In this document: positions 41,424-49,125 of the stretch, one piece after another
Numbering within the stretch: the first letter of the stretch is position 1
Layout of the letters: the number at the start of each line of letters is the position of its first letter
Origin: Collinsella aerofaciens
GTDB lineage: Bacteria > Actinomycetota > Coriobacteriia > Coriobacteriales > Coriobacteriaceae
Assembly: GCF_019131995.1 (NCBI RefSeq)
Contig: NZ_JAHONA010000016.1
Coordinates: 1 to 49,125 of the forward strand
Length of the DNA: 49,125 nucleotides
Direction of reading: 5' to 3'
Made by a program: the position numbers and the translations under genes
The notes under the pieces: generated by a model
Told to the model about the DNA's origin: nothing
Seen by the model: the letters and a program-made list of their open reading frames with translations, nothing else
Database searches by the model: none

Positions 41424-42449
41424 ATGGTGAGGGGCAGCTTGATGCACGCGGCTCGGTTAGGTGCTGGGACCGCAGCGGTCATTGCCGTTTTGGGCCTGAG
41501 CGGATGCGCGTTCAACCCGCTGTCTACGTTCACGACTCCCACGATCGACCAGATCGAGTACGAGACGGTCACGCCGGCGGTGTCGGACGATGCCCTGGTC
41601 ACTCCCGGAACCCTGACGGTTGCCCTCGATACTTCCGATGCGCCGCAGGCCATGCAGGGCGCCGACGGCGAGCTCACGGGATATGCGGTCGACGCCGCCC
41701 GCGCCCTCGCAAGCCGCATGGGCCTTAAGGTCGCCTTTGTCGATGCGTCCTCGGCGGGTTCCGCGCTCGGCGACAAAAAGGCTGATATCTTTATCGGCGA
41801 GATCAACTCCACAGACGGGGACGTTAGCTCGCTCGGCACCTGCCTGTACGATGCCGCTTCCGTGTTCGGTAAAACCAGCGATGGTGGTTCGCTAAGCGTT
41901 TCCACCGATACCCTTAACACGTCCACCCTGGGTGTCCAGATGTCCTCGGCCTCGCAGGAGGCGCTTGCTAAGCAGAGCATCACCGCCAACCAAAAGACCT
42001 ACTCCAACATCAACGAGTGCTTTGAGGCGCTCGAGTCCGGTGAGGTCGACTATGTGATCTGCGACTCCACGGTCGGCGGCTACCTTGCACGCCTGATGAG
42101 CGAGGTCTCCTATGTCGGTGCGCTCGAGGCGCCCTCGACGCTTGGTGTTGCGGGCCTCTCGTCCAATGACGAACTGTGCCGTGCCGTGAGCGATGCCCTC
42201 GACGACATCACGGTCGACGGTACGCTCGAGGCAGTCCACTGCGTCTGGTATGGCACGATGCCCTACGACTTCACCACTAAGACGGTTTCGGGCGCTAACG
42301 TGCAACCGGGCGACTCTGAGTCCAGTGAGACCACGTCCTCCGGCAGCGAGTCCTCCGATTCCAACAATGAGACCGCATCCTCCGAGGACAAATCGTCCAG
42401 CCAGGAAGGCACCATCACCGACGACGACATTAACAAACTTAATAGCTAG
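41424..42449 (+). CDS. Solute-binding protein family 3-like lipoprotein
   Basis: A 341-residue exported lipoprotein. MVRGSLMHAARLGAGTAAVI leads into a hydrophobic stretch and the lipobox LSGC with the lipidated Cys at C28. The mature part has the SBP_bac_3 fold text: GTLTVALDTSDAPQAMQGAD, GELTGYAVDAARALASRMGL, then ADIFIGEINST and the late FEALESGEVDYVICDSTVGG. The last 50 residues are Ser/Glu/Asp/Asn-rich and disordered. Family members bind amino acids for ABC importers or act as sensor modules; no permease or ATPase is adjacent, so it may serve a distant transporter. The start follows GGCAGGGTAGTGGAC. Terminator follows. Confidence 0.88.
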   Translation: MVRGSLMHAARLGAGTAAVIAVLGLSGCAFNPLSTFTTPTIDQIEYETVTPAVSDDALVTPGTLTVALDTSDAPQAMQGADGELTGYAVDAARALASRMGLKVAFVDASSAGSALGDKKADIFIGEINSTDGDVSSLGTCLYDAASVFGKTSDGGSLSVSTDTLNTSTLGVQMSSASQEALAKQSITANQKTYSNINECFEALESGEVDYVICDSTVGGYLARLMSEVSYVGALEAPSTLGVAGLSSNDELCRAVSDALDDITVDGTLEAVHCVWYGTMPYDFTTKTVSGANVQPGDSESSETTSSGSESSDSNNETASSEDKSSSQEGTITDDDINKLNS

Positions 42450-42515
42450 TTATTGCTAGGGGTGGTGTCTCCTATACGTTGGAAAGGACACCTCTTCACG
42501 GTTTCAACACGCACT

Positions 42516-42549
42516 GCCGGGCTTCCCCAATAGGGGAGCCCGGCTTTTT
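42516..42549 (+). terminator. Terminator of the lipoprotein gene
   Basis: GCCGGGCTTCCCC and GGGGAGCCCGGC enclose AATA, followed by TTTTT. A hairpin GGTGTCC-type (about 42461-42492) precedes it. Confidence 0.92.
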
Positions 42550-42621
42550 CATCCCAATAAAACCAGCAGGTCAAAGCTAATTTTCGGGACCAAATACAAA
42601 GCCGCCGACGCCCTCCCATAG

Positions 42622-42645
42622 CGCACTTTGCCACGGAAAAGTGCG
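42622..42645 (+). promoter_or_regulatory. 8-bp perfect hairpin in the hpf leader
   Basis: CGCACTTT (42622-42629) and AAAGTGCG (42638-42645) flank GCCACGGA, 122 nt before the hpf start. It could be an operator or RNA element. I saw no other structure in the 42550-42766 gap; no promoter was convincing. Confidence 0.35.
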
Positions 42646-42766
42646 AGACTTCGGTATGCGGTATCAAGCAATCGTTATTCGGGTCTTTGGGAATCCGCGT
42701 GATTAAATGCACGGCAATGGGTACATAGCCAGTACAGTAAGTCCCCGAGGCAGATTGGAGCCACGT

Positions 42767-43351
42767 ATGGATATCAAGGTTTCTGGACGCAAGACGACGG
42801 TAACCGATGCTCTGCGTGCGCATGTGGATGAGAAGATCGGCGAGGCGCTCAAGGTTTTCGATATCGAGCCCATGACGGTCGACGTTGTACTTCGCTATGA
42901 GAAGAACCCCTCGAACCCCAATCCGGCAATCGTCGAGGTTACGGTTCGTGCCCGCGGTTCGGTGATTCGCGTTGCCGAGCACGGTGCAGATATGTACGCC
43001 GCCATCGACCTCTCCGCCGATAAGGTCACCCGCCAGCTGCGCAAGTTCAAGACCAAGGTCGTGGACAACCGCCAGGGCGGTGCCAGCGCAGCGGATGTCG
43101 CACCGGTCGAGCGCGTCGAGGATCTGGCCGACCTGCTGCTGCCCGAGGAGGAGGATGACCTGCTCGTCCGCGAGAAGGTCATCGATGTCACCCCGATGAC
43201 TGAGGAGCAGGCGCTGGTGCAGACCGATCTGCTCGGCCACGACTTCTACGTGTTCGAGAACGCGACGACTGGCCTCATCAATGTGGTGTATCACCGTAAG
43301 AATGGTGGATATGGCATCATCAAGCCCCGTATCGAAACACTTGACGAGTAA
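42767..43351 (+). CDS. hpf: Ribosome hibernation-promoting factor, long form
   Basis: A 194-residue long HPF. The N-terminal RaiA-like domain (about 1-100) opens MDIKVSGRKTTVTDALRAHV; the C-terminal domain (about 138-190, VQTDLLGHDFYVFENATTGL) dimerises two 70S ribosomes into 100S particles in stationary phase. The ATG at 42767 follows TTGGAGCC. It lies downstream of comF as in many Gram-positives, but here two genes and a MITE-like element separate them, and no secA follows in the window. A perfect terminator ends the gene. Confidence 0.97.
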   Translation: MDIKVSGRKTTVTDALRAHVDEKIGEALKVFDIEPMTVDVVLRYEKNPSNPNPAIVEVTVRARGSVIRVAEHGADMYAAIDLSADKVTRQLRKFKTKVVDNRQGGASAADVAPVERVEDLADLLLPEEEDDLLVREKVIDVTPMTEEQALVQTDLLGHDFYVFENATTGLINVVYHRKNGGYGIIKPRIETLDE

Positions 43352-43378
43352 AATACGTTAACTTGCATGAGTTAACGG

Positions 43379-43413
43379 CTGGCGGCCATCCCATGCGGAT
43401 GGCCGCCTTTTTT
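43379..43413 (+). terminator. Terminator of hpf
   Basis: GGCGGCCATCC (about 43381) and GGATGGCCGCC enclose CATGC and are followed by TTTTTT. Confidence 0.95.
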
Positions 43414-43431
43414 ACGTAAGGAGTCGCTTTG

Positions 43432-44385
43432 ATGGACAAGGCTGCATCTACCGGCCATTCTGACCGCTGCCGCATCGTCGTCGATACCTGCTGCGACTTT
43501 AGCCCCGAGGTCGCCGCGAACCTCGATGTCGATATCTTGGGCTTCCCCTTTATCATCGATGGCGAGGAGCGCACGGACGATATCTGGTCGAGCATGAGCC
43601 CTAAGGAGTTCTACGACCGCATGAGAGCAGGCGCTCGCGTGTCTACCTCCGCCGTGTCGCTCGGTCGCTATATCGAGTTCTTTACCGAGTGCGCCAAAGA
43701 GGGCACGCCCACGGTCTACCTGTGCTTTACCTCGGCGCTGTCGTCGAGCTACAACTCCGCGTGCCAGGCGGCAGATGCCGTGCGCGCCGAGTATCCCAAC
43801 TTTGAGCTCTATGTGGTCGACAACGCTCTACCCTGTGCGACCGGCGCACTTTTGGCGCTCGAGGCCGTGCGCCAGCGTTCGGCGGGGCTGACCGCCAAGC
43901 AACTGGTCGATTGGGCAAACGAGGCGAAGACCTACGTCCACGGCTACTTTACGCTCGAGAGCTTTGACGCGCTGGCTGCCGGCGGCCGCATTCCGCCCGC
44001 GGCGGCGCAGCTCACGGCAAAGCTCGATGTCAAGCCCGAGCTCTCCTACGACCTTGCCGGCTCGCTGTCGCTGATCGGCGTCAACCGCGGCCGCAAGAAG
44101 GCGCTCAAGTCCATCCTCAAGTCGTTCCGCGAGAACTACGTGCCCGACCGCACCATGCCCATCGCCATCATGACGGCCGATGCCGAAAAGGACGGTGACT
44201 GGCTCGAAGCCGCCATCCGCAAGGAGGAAGGCTGCGCCGACGTCACGATCATTCGCAGCTCCGTGGGTCCCACCATTGGCTCGCACGTGGGCCCCGGCAT
44301 GGTGGCCTGCGCGTTTTGGGGCAAGAATCGCGCCGAGAAAGCCTCGCTTTCCGATCGCATCGCGCGCCGTGTGCGCGGTGAGTAG
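43432..44385 (+). CDS. DegV-family fatty-acid-binding protein
   Basis: A 317-residue DegV/FakB-like protein. RIVVDTCCDFSPEVAANLDV opens it, GFPFIIDGEERTD follows, and the fatty-acid pocket texts MRAGARVSTSAVS and LCFTSALSSSYNSA are present. FakB proteins hold a fatty acid for phosphorylation by FakA. No FakA gene lies nearby. The ATG at 43432 follows AAGGAGTCGCTTTG. It is separated by a terminator from hpf. Confidence 0.94.
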   Translation: MDKAASTGHSDRCRIVVDTCCDFSPEVAANLDVDILGFPFIIDGEERTDDIWSSMSPKEFYDRMRAGARVSTSAVSLGRYIEFFTECAKEGTPTVYLCFTSALSSSYNSACQAADAVRAEYPNFELYVVDNALPCATGALLALEAVRQRSAGLTAKQLVDWANEAKTYVHGYFTLESFDALAAGGRIPPAAAQLTAKLDVKPELSYDLAGSLSLIGVNRGRKKALKSILKSFRENYVPDRTMPIAIMTADAEKDGDWLEAAIRKEEGCADVTIIRSSVGPTIGSHVGPGMVACAFWGKNRAEKASLSDRIARRVRGE

Positions 44386-44477
44386 ACAGGCGTTACAACC
44401 GCGGGCGCCCCGCAGCTCAAGCGTTGGCACCGAGTATTCAACCTGGTAACAACACCCAACCCAAAAGGAAAGGTTTC

Positions 44478-45557
44478 ATGGCAAACAAGCTCTCTGTCGC
44501 ATTTATCGGCACCGGAATCATGGGTGCCCCCATCGCCGGCCATATCCTGGATGCCGGCTATCCCGTCACGGTCAACAACCGCACCAAGTCCAAGGCCGCC
44601 GCGCTTATCGAGCGCGGTGCCGCCTGGGCCGATACGCCGGCCGATGCCGCGGCGAACGCCGATGTCGTCTTTACCATGGTGGGCTATCCCTCCGAGGTCG
44701 AAGAGCTCTACCTGGCGGGCGACGGCCTGCTCGCATGCACCAAGCCCGGCGCGGTTCTGATCGACCTCACCACGAGTTCGCCCGAGCTCGCGCGCGATAT
44801 TGCCGAGGCCGCCCAGGTCACGGGCCGTATGGCGTTTGACTGCCCCGTCACCGGCGGCGAGTCGGGCGCTATCGCCGGTACGCTCACGGCTATCGTGGGC
44901 GCCACCGAGAACGACATCGCGCCGGTCCGCGATATCCTTTCCACCTTTGCGGCAAACATCTGCTGCTTCGACGGCGCCGGCAAGGGCCAGGCTGCCAAGC
45001 TCGCCAACCAGGTGTCGCTGGGCGCCTGCATGGTCGGCATGGCAGACGCCATGGCATTTGCCGAGCTGAGCGGCCTTGACCTGGAGAAGACCCGCGAGAT
45101 GATCTTGGGCGGCACCGGCAAGTCCGGCGCCATGGAGAGCCTGGCTCCCAAGGCGCTCGACGGCGACTACAAGCCCGGCTTTATGGTCGAGCACTTCATT
45201 AAGGACCTGCGCCTGGCGCTCGCTTATGCCGACGATCGCGAGCTCGCGCTGCCCGGTGCCGACGTGGCCTTTACGCTCTACGACATGCTCGACGCCATCG
45301 GTGGCGCCAAGCTGGGTACCCAGGCCATCACGGTACTCTATAGGGAGGAGGCCGACGCCATTGCCGCCGGTCTGGACTGGTCGCAGTATCGTCCCGAGGA
45401 GCACGGTGCTCACGAGGAAGGCTGCGGTTGCGGCGAGCACGGCGACGACCACGAGTGCGGTTGCGGCCACCACCATGGCGAGGACCACGAGTGCTGCGGC
45501 GGCCACGGCCATGACGACGACCATGAGTGCTGCTGCGGCCACCATCACGGGGAGTAG
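44478..45557 (+). CDS. 3-hydroxyisobutyrate dehydrogenase-family enzyme with His/Cys tail
   Basis: A 359-residue beta-hydroxyacid dehydrogenase. Rossmann start LSVAFIGTGIMGAPIAGHIL, DCPVTGGESGAIAGTLTAIV and the catalytic Lys in GKGQAAKLANQVSLGA. It is an NAD(P) oxidoreductase of the tartronate-semialdehyde reductase, 3-hydroxyisobutyrate or related type; substrate unknown. The last 51 residues are a metal-binding-looking tail with 14 His and 9 Cys in three near-repeats (DHECGCGHHHGE, DHECCGGHGHDD, DHECCCGHHHGE). Such tails are known in HypB and SlyD, but I do not know them in this family. ATG at 44478 with AAAGGAAAGG upstream. A small membrane protein follows after 5 bp. Confidence 0.92.
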   Translation: MANKLSVAFIGTGIMGAPIAGHILDAGYPVTVNNRTKSKAAALIERGAAWADTPADAAANADVVFTMVGYPSEVEELYLAGDGLLACTKPGAVLIDLTTSSPELARDIAEAAQVTGRMAFDCPVTGGESGAIAGTLTAIVGATENDIAPVRDILSTFAANICCFDGAGKGQAAKLANQVSLGACMVGMADAMAFAELSGLDLEKTREMILGGTGKSGAMESLAPKALDGDYKPGFMVEHFIKDLRLALAYADDRELALPGADVAFTLYDMLDAIGGAKLGTQAITVLYREEADAIAAGLDWSQYRPEEHGAHEEGCGCGEHGDDHECGCGHHHGEDHECCGGHGHDDDHECCCGHHHGE

Positions 45558-45562
45558 CGCCC

Positions 45563-45991
45563 ATGAGCTGGACGTTCGTGGTACTAGCGCTGGTGCTCTT
45601 TATCTTTGCGATTTACATTGGCTTTTTGTGCGGCCAGTGGGCCTGCGAAAAGCGCGTGATTACCAAGCGCGACTACTGGATTGCCAATTTTGCAGGCGCG
45701 GCGGCAGTCGTTCTACTGACCTGGGTGTTTTCGCTGTTCCCGCTGGTGCAGTTTGCGCCGATCGGCTGGCTCGGCGGCTTTATCGCCGGCCTTAAGATGA
45801 GCTTTGGCGAGTCCGTCGGTCCGTGGCGCAAGCACGACGAGGTCTTTAACGTCAACAAGGCTCACCGCGCCGCCGCCGACGCGGGCGACGCCGAGGAGCG
45901 TCGCCGTGCGCGTCACAATGGTGCAGCCGATCGACAGCTCATCTCGGTCACCGATGACAGCAAGGGTGCTGGCAAGCACGCTAAGAAATAG
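45563..45991 (+). CDS. Small membrane protein of unknown function
   Basis: A 142-residue protein with two hydrophobic helices at about 4-25 (FVVLALVLFIFAIYIGFLCG) and 42-66 (FAGAAAVVLLTWVFSLFPLV), perhaps a third short one (GWLGGFIAGL), and a basic soluble C-terminus (about 84-142). It has no recognised domain. The ATG at 45563 has GGGGAGTAG upstream and starts 5 bp after the dehydrogenase stop, so it is translationally coupled to it. Its function is not inferable. Confidence 0.85.
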   Translation: MSWTFVVLALVLFIFAIYIGFLCGQWACEKRVITKRDYWIANFAGAAAVVLLTWVFSLFPLVQFAPIGWLGGFIAGLKMSFGESVGPWRKHDEVFNVNKAHRAAADAGDAEERRRARHNGAADRQLISVTDDSKGAGKHAKK

Positions 45992-46006
45992 TAAGAAGAG
46001 GTAACT

Positions 46007-46705
46007 ATGGCAGAAAACAAGGAAGAACAGCTCACCGACGAGGAGCTGGCACAGCTTCAGCTGGCAGAGGAGAACGAGAACGCCGTCGACCGTCTGGTCA
46101 AGGAGCTCGGCTGCCCCACGCGCCGCATCCGCCAGTTTGCCGCCCGCGTGCTGCATCTGCTGGCCGAGCGTGACCCGCAGCGCGTCGTGCCCTGCGTGCC
46201 CGCGCTGATCGAGGCGCTCGACCGCCCCGAGGCGCAGACCCGCTGGGAGGCCCTCGATGCCCTGACGGCGCTCGCCATCACCTGCCCCGAGCAGCTGGGC
46301 GATGCCTTTGAGGGCGCCGAGACCGCGCTGTTCGACGAGATTTCCTCCACGCTGCGCTATGCCGCCTTCCGCCTGCTGTGCGTGTGGGGCGCCACAAGTG
46401 TCGAGCGTTCGCGCGAGGCTTGGCCCATCCTGGACGAGGCCATCCAGTGCTACCACGGCGACCTCGAGTATCGCGATATGCTCGGTTGCCTGTACGAGTT
46501 TGGCCAGGGTGAGATTGACGCCGAGGTCGCCGAGAAGCTCGCGCTGCGCCTTAAGTTCGACGCCGAGAACGGCAAGGGCAGCTATCTCAAGGCCCGTTCG
46601 AGCGAGATTTGCGAAATGCTTGTTAAACGTTTTGGCCTGGATCTCTCCAAAAAGAAGAAGCGTGCTAGCGTTAAAAAATCTGACGACGCCGAAGACGAGG
46701 AGTAA
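46007..46705 (+). CDS. HEAT-like repeat protein of unknown function
   Basis: A 232-residue, mostly helical acidic protein. Helix pairs such as RRIRQFAARVLHLLAERDPQ, VPALIEALDRPEAQTRWEAL and AWPILDEAIQCYHGDLEYRD read as HEAT/ARM-type repeats (about three to four). The ends are charged and low-complexity (N: EEQLTDEELAQLQLAEENEN; C: KKKKRASVKKSDDAEDEE). It is likely a protein-interaction scaffold; no enzyme motif. AGAGGTAACT precedes the ATG. It lies 15 bp after the membrane protein and 6 bp before the dehydrogenase, so it is part of one operon. Confidence 0.85.
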   Translation: MAENKEEQLTDEELAQLQLAEENENAVDRLVKELGCPTRRIRQFAARVLHLLAERDPQRVVPCVPALIEALDRPEAQTRWEALDALTALAITCPEQLGDAFEGAETALFDEISSTLRYAAFRLLCVWGATSVERSREAWPILDEAIQCYHGDLEYRDMLGCLYEFGQGEIDAEVAEKLALRLKFDAENGKGSYLKARSSEICEMLVKRFGLDLSKKKKRASVKKSDDAEDEE

Positions 46706-46711
46706 CAGATT

Positions 46712-47797
46712 ATGGCGCACGATGTAGTCCTGATTCCCGGTGACGGTATCGGTCCCGAGATTACGCAGGCCATGCGCCGCGTGGTCGAGGCTGCCGGTGT
46801 CCAGATCAATTGGAACGTCCAGGAGGCCGGTGCCGGCGTCATGGACGAGTTTGGCACGCCGTTGCCCCAGCACGTGCTCGATGCGGTCGCTGAGACCAAG
46901 GTTGCCATCAAGGGCCCCATCACCACGCCGGTCGGCCCGGGTTTCCGCAGCGTCAACGTGGCCCTGCGCAAGCACTTCGACCTGTACGCCTGCGTGCGCC
47001 CCTGCCTGTCGCAGCCGGGCGACGGCTCGCGCTTCCGCGACGTCGACCTGGTCATCGTGCGCGAGAACACCGAGGACCTCTACGCCGGCATCGAGTTCGA
47101 TGAGGGCGCTGCCGAGGTCGAGGAGCTCTCGCAGCTCGTCGAGCGTTCGGGCCAAAAGACCTTCGCCGCCGATTCCGCGATCTCGATCAAGCCGATCTCT
47201 ATCGCCAAGAGCCGCCGCATTGTGGAGTACGCCTTTGAGTATGCCCGCCGCTGCGGCCGCAAAAAGGTGACGGCCGTGCACAAGGCCAACATCATGAAGG
47301 CGACCGACGGCCTGTTCCTGCGCGTGGCGCGCGAGGTGGCCGCCAACTATCCCGATATCGAGTTCAACGACAAGATCGTCGACGCCACCTGCATGGGCCT
47401 GGTCCAGAACCCCAACGACTTCGATGTCCTGGTGCTGCCCAACCTGTACGGCGACATCGTGAGCGACCTGTGCGCCGGCCTGGTGGGCGGTCTGGGCATG
47501 GCCCCCGGCTCCAACATCGGTGCCGACTGCGCAATCTTTGAGGCTACGCATGGCTCCGCGCCCGATATCGCCGGCCAGGATATCGCCAACCCCACGGCCG
47601 AGATCCTCTCTGCTGCGATGATGCTCGATCACCTGGGCGAGAACGACGCGGCCAATCGCATTCGCGCCGCCGTATCTGCCACGCTCGACGAGGGCGAGCA
47701 GGTTACCGGTGACGTGCGTCGTGCCCAGACCGGCTCCGTTGAGGGCGCTGTGGGCACGCAGGCCTTTGCCGATGCCGTTATCGCGCACCTGGTCTAA
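46712..47797 (+). CDS. Isocitrate/isopropylmalate dehydrogenase family, probably NAD-dependent isocitrate dehydrogenase
   Basis: A 361-residue member of the decarboxylating hydroxyacid dehydrogenase family. It opens [20 protein letters not shown]. The substrate loop reads [20 protein letters not shown] then LYACVRP, with S and N in the RSxNVxLRK form that points to isocitrate rather than isopropylmalate. [13 protein letters not shown] and the metal-binding [10 protein letters not shown] are present, and [19 protein letters not shown] is the cofactor end; the NAD-binding pattern is plausible, but NADP cannot be excluded. The end of the preceding gene supplies GAGGAGTAACAG. Last gene of a small operon. 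Confidence 0.9.
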   Translation: MAHDVVLIPGDGIGPEITQAMRRVVEAAGVQINWNVQEAGAGVMDEFGTPLPQHVLDAVAETKVAIKGPITTPVGPGFRSVNVALRKHFDLYACVRPCLSQPGDGSRFRDVDLVIVRENTEDLYAGIEFDEGAAEVEELSQLVERSGQKTFAADSAISIKPISIAKSRRIVEYAFEYARRCGRKKVTAVHKANIMKATDGLFLRVAREVAANYPDIEFNDKIVDATCMGLVQNPNDFDVLVLPNLYGDIVSDLCAGLVGGLGMAPGSNIGADCAIFEATHGSAPDIAGQDIANPTAEILSAAMMLDHLGENDAANRIRAAVSATLDEGEQVTGDVRRAQTGSVEGAVGTQAFADAVIAHLV

Positions 47798-47809
47798 GGT
47801 ATGCACGCT

Positions 47810-47845
47810 GCAAACGCCTAAATAGTACTTAAGTGTTTGCGTATA
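47810..47845 (+). terminator. Hairpin after the dehydrogenase gene
   Basis: GCAAACGC and GTGTTTGC enclose about 16 nt (47811-47840), one wobble; the following text is GTATAACC, so termination is weak. Confidence 0.4.
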
Positions 47846-47854
47846 ACCTAAGAA

Positions 47855-47890
47855 TCAATACGCCCGGCGCTCTGCCGGGCGTATTCTATT
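47855..47890 (+). terminator. Perfect hairpin before the SurA-like gene
   Basis: AATACGCCCGGC and GCCGGGCGTATT enclose GCTCT and are perfect complements, followed by CTATTGG. It lies about 40 nt before the next start and probably ends the upstream operon. Confidence 0.7.
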
Positions 47891-47923
47891 GGGGACTATG
47901 TTTCCTAACAAGGAGTAACTGAT

Positions 47924-49009
47924 ATGGGTCTGATTCAAAAGAAGGACGAGAAGGACGAGATCGACGGCATCCAGATCATCGAGCGCGGCGAAGGCCCCGA
48001 CGGTGATGAGGACGAGAAGATCGACCTGGTCGCCGGCACGTCTGCCGAACATATTGCCGCCGGCACGACCGCCGAGGAGGAAGACGCTCGCCTGGAGGCA
48101 AAGATCGCCGCGGACGCCGCCGACGAGAACCTTATGCCTGAGGAGCAGGACGAGGACGACGACTCCGACGTGGACGACCACGCTTGCAAGCACAAGAAGA
48201 CGATGATCGCCGCCTTTGTGGTTGCAGTCGTGATCGCTGCGGTGGTCGGCTTCTTTATTGGCAATGGCGGCTTTGGCGGCAAGGGTGTCGGCTCGGCGAC
48301 CCTGACCGAGGACCAGCTCGATTCGACCGTGGCAAGCTATAGCTACAACGGCAAGAAGAGCGATATCACCGCGCGCGAGGCCATCGAGAGCCAGTACAGC
48401 CTCGACACCGTCAAGGATAGTGATGGCAACTACACCGCTCCTTCTGCCGACGTTATCCTGTCCTACGTGCGCAACCAGATTCTGCTGGACGCTGCCGAGG
48501 ACGAGGGCATTACCGTCTCTTCCAAGGAAATGAAGCAGTACGCCGAGGATTCCATCGGCACCTCCGACTACAAGACCATGGCCACGCAGTATGGCGTGTC
48601 CAAGGATCAGGCCAAGCAGATCGTCCGCCAGTCCGCGACGCTGCAGAAGCTCTACAAGAAGAAGGTGGGCGATAGCTCCGCGAGCATGCCGACCGCCCCG
48701 ACCGAGCCTGCTGACGGCAACGAGGAGACCGCGAGCAAGGACTATGCCGACTACATCATCAACCTTGCCGGCGACGAGTGGGATAGCGAGAAGGGCACCT
48801 GGAAGGACGCCGATAGCACCTATGCCAAGGCCTTCGCTGATGATGCCTTTACGGCCGATAGCGCTACCTATAAGCAGGCCATGACCGCCTATTACACCGC
48901 CTACCAGCAGTATTCCTCGCAGGCTTCAAGCGCCAGCTCCAAGTGGACCGAGTACGCTAACGGCCTGTACGCCAAGGCCAACATCAGCATCTACGGCCTG
49001 TTTGCGTAA
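47924..49009 (+). CDS. Membrane-anchored SurA/PrsA-like N-domain protein (putative)
   Basis: A 361-residue protein. An acidic, disordered cytoplasmic part comes first (about 1-90), one transmembrane helix at about 94-113 (MIAAFVVAVVIAAVVGFFIG), then an outside domain. Residues about 155-245 (ARNQILLDAAEDEGITVSSK, EMKQYAEDSIGTSDYKTMAT, SKDQAKQIVRQSATLQKLYK) read as the SurA/PrsA N-terminal chaperone helix bundle. No PPIase parvulin domain follows. The C-terminus is Ser/Ala/Tyr-rich helical text. A role as an extracytoplasmic folding factor is an inference. ATG follows AACAAGGAGTAACTGAT. Confidence 0.75.
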   Translation: MGLIQKKDEKDEIDGIQIIERGEGPDGDEDEKIDLVAGTSAEHIAAGTTAEEEDARLEAKIAADAADENLMPEEQDEDDDSDVDDHACKHKKTMIAAFVVAVVIAAVVGFFIGNGGFGGKGVGSATLTEDQLDSTVASYSYNGKKSDITAREAIESQYSLDTVKDSDGNYTAPSADVILSYVRNQILLDAAEDEGITVSSKEMKQYAEDSIGTSDYKTMATQYGVSKDQAKQIVRQSATLQKLYKKKVGDSSASMPTAPTEPADGNEETASKDYADYIINLAGDEWDSEKGTWKDADSTYAKAFADDAFTADSATYKQAMTAYYTAYQQYSSQASSASSKWTEYANGLYAKANISIYGLFA

Positions 49010-49077
49010 GGTTTGCCTGCACTACTGCGCGCTAACCGATCTACCTGATTAAGCCCGCTAGAACGGACAATGAACTG

Positions 49078-49117
49078 CCTCCCATTTCTTGGACATGAGA
49101 AATGGGAGGCTTTCTTT
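49078..49117 (+). terminator. Terminator at the window end
   Basis: GCCTCCCATTTCT (49078-49090) pairs with AGAAATGGGAGGC (about 49098-49110), followed by TTTCTTT. It ends the SurA-like gene. Confidence 0.92.
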
Positions 49118-49125
49118 ATGCGCGT

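Noticed and set aside
1..49125. tRNA, rRNA and CRISPR features
   Set aside because: I looked for GTTCRANYC-type T-arms, rRNA text and regularly spaced repeats and saw none; the repeats present are single palindromes or pairs.

Overview
The window reads as chromosomal DNA of a high-GC Gram-positive gut anaerobe, most likely Collinsella or a close Coriobacteriia relative. This is inferred from GC-rich codon use, frequent GTG/TTG starts, a lactose/cellobiose-type PTS with a GH1 glycosidase, a Mn-dependent pyrophosphatase, HypA/HypB beside TatA/TatC, a TopA with archaeal-type active-site text, and many intergenic hairpin repeats. Genes are tightly packed and mostly on the + strand. I saw no rRNA, tRNA, CRISPR array, phage or transposase gene.

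Layout. 0.1-9 kb: GNAT acetyltransferase, purH, a hypothetical, then a PucR-type regulator divergent from an ornithine-cyclodeaminase-family gene and a class I/II aminotransferase, followed by an OmpR/BceS-like two-component pair. 9-14.1 kb: universal stress protein, UppP and a PcrA/UvrD helicase carrying an extra Ala/Pro linker. 14.1-16.5 kb: an AT-richer accessory island with an AbiEi/AbiEii-like gene pair, its own promoter and operator, bracketed by look-alike terminators and by two inverted copies of a 69-nt element set inside locus-specific inverted-repeat arms. 16.5-23.4 kb: a sugar block (ManA, GntR/UTRA regulator, GH1 enzyme, PTS IIC/IIB/IIA, ROK glucokinase). Here imported beta-glucosides or related sugars would be phosphorylated, cleaved and fed to glycolysis.

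23.5-33.8 kb: PpaC, NhaA, a small unknown protein, a subgroup-Ic aspartate aminotransferase, a STAS protein, TatA and TatC, HypA and HypB (nickel delivery), and TopA with four zinc ribbons and a Lys/Ala tail. 33.8-35.1 kb: a zinc-ribbon membrane protein flanked on both sides by copies of one inverted repeat. 35.1-38.7 kb: the conserved tmk-holB-ricT operon. 38.7-43.4 kb: comF, a possible nuclease-like protein, a 219-bp MITE-like element, a long structured leader, a solute-binding lipoprotein and long-form HPF. 43.4-49.1 kb: DegV, a beta-hydroxyacid dehydrogenase with a striking His/Cys tail, a small membrane protein, a HEAT-like protein, an isocitrate-dehydrogenase-family enzyme and a membrane-anchored SurA/PrsA-like protein.

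The most unusual material is the bracketed AbiE-like island with its paired 69-nt cores, two related MITE-like elements, the metal-binding tail on the dehydrogenase, and the structured leader before the solute-binding lipoprotein. All calls come from reading the sequence; none was checked against a database.
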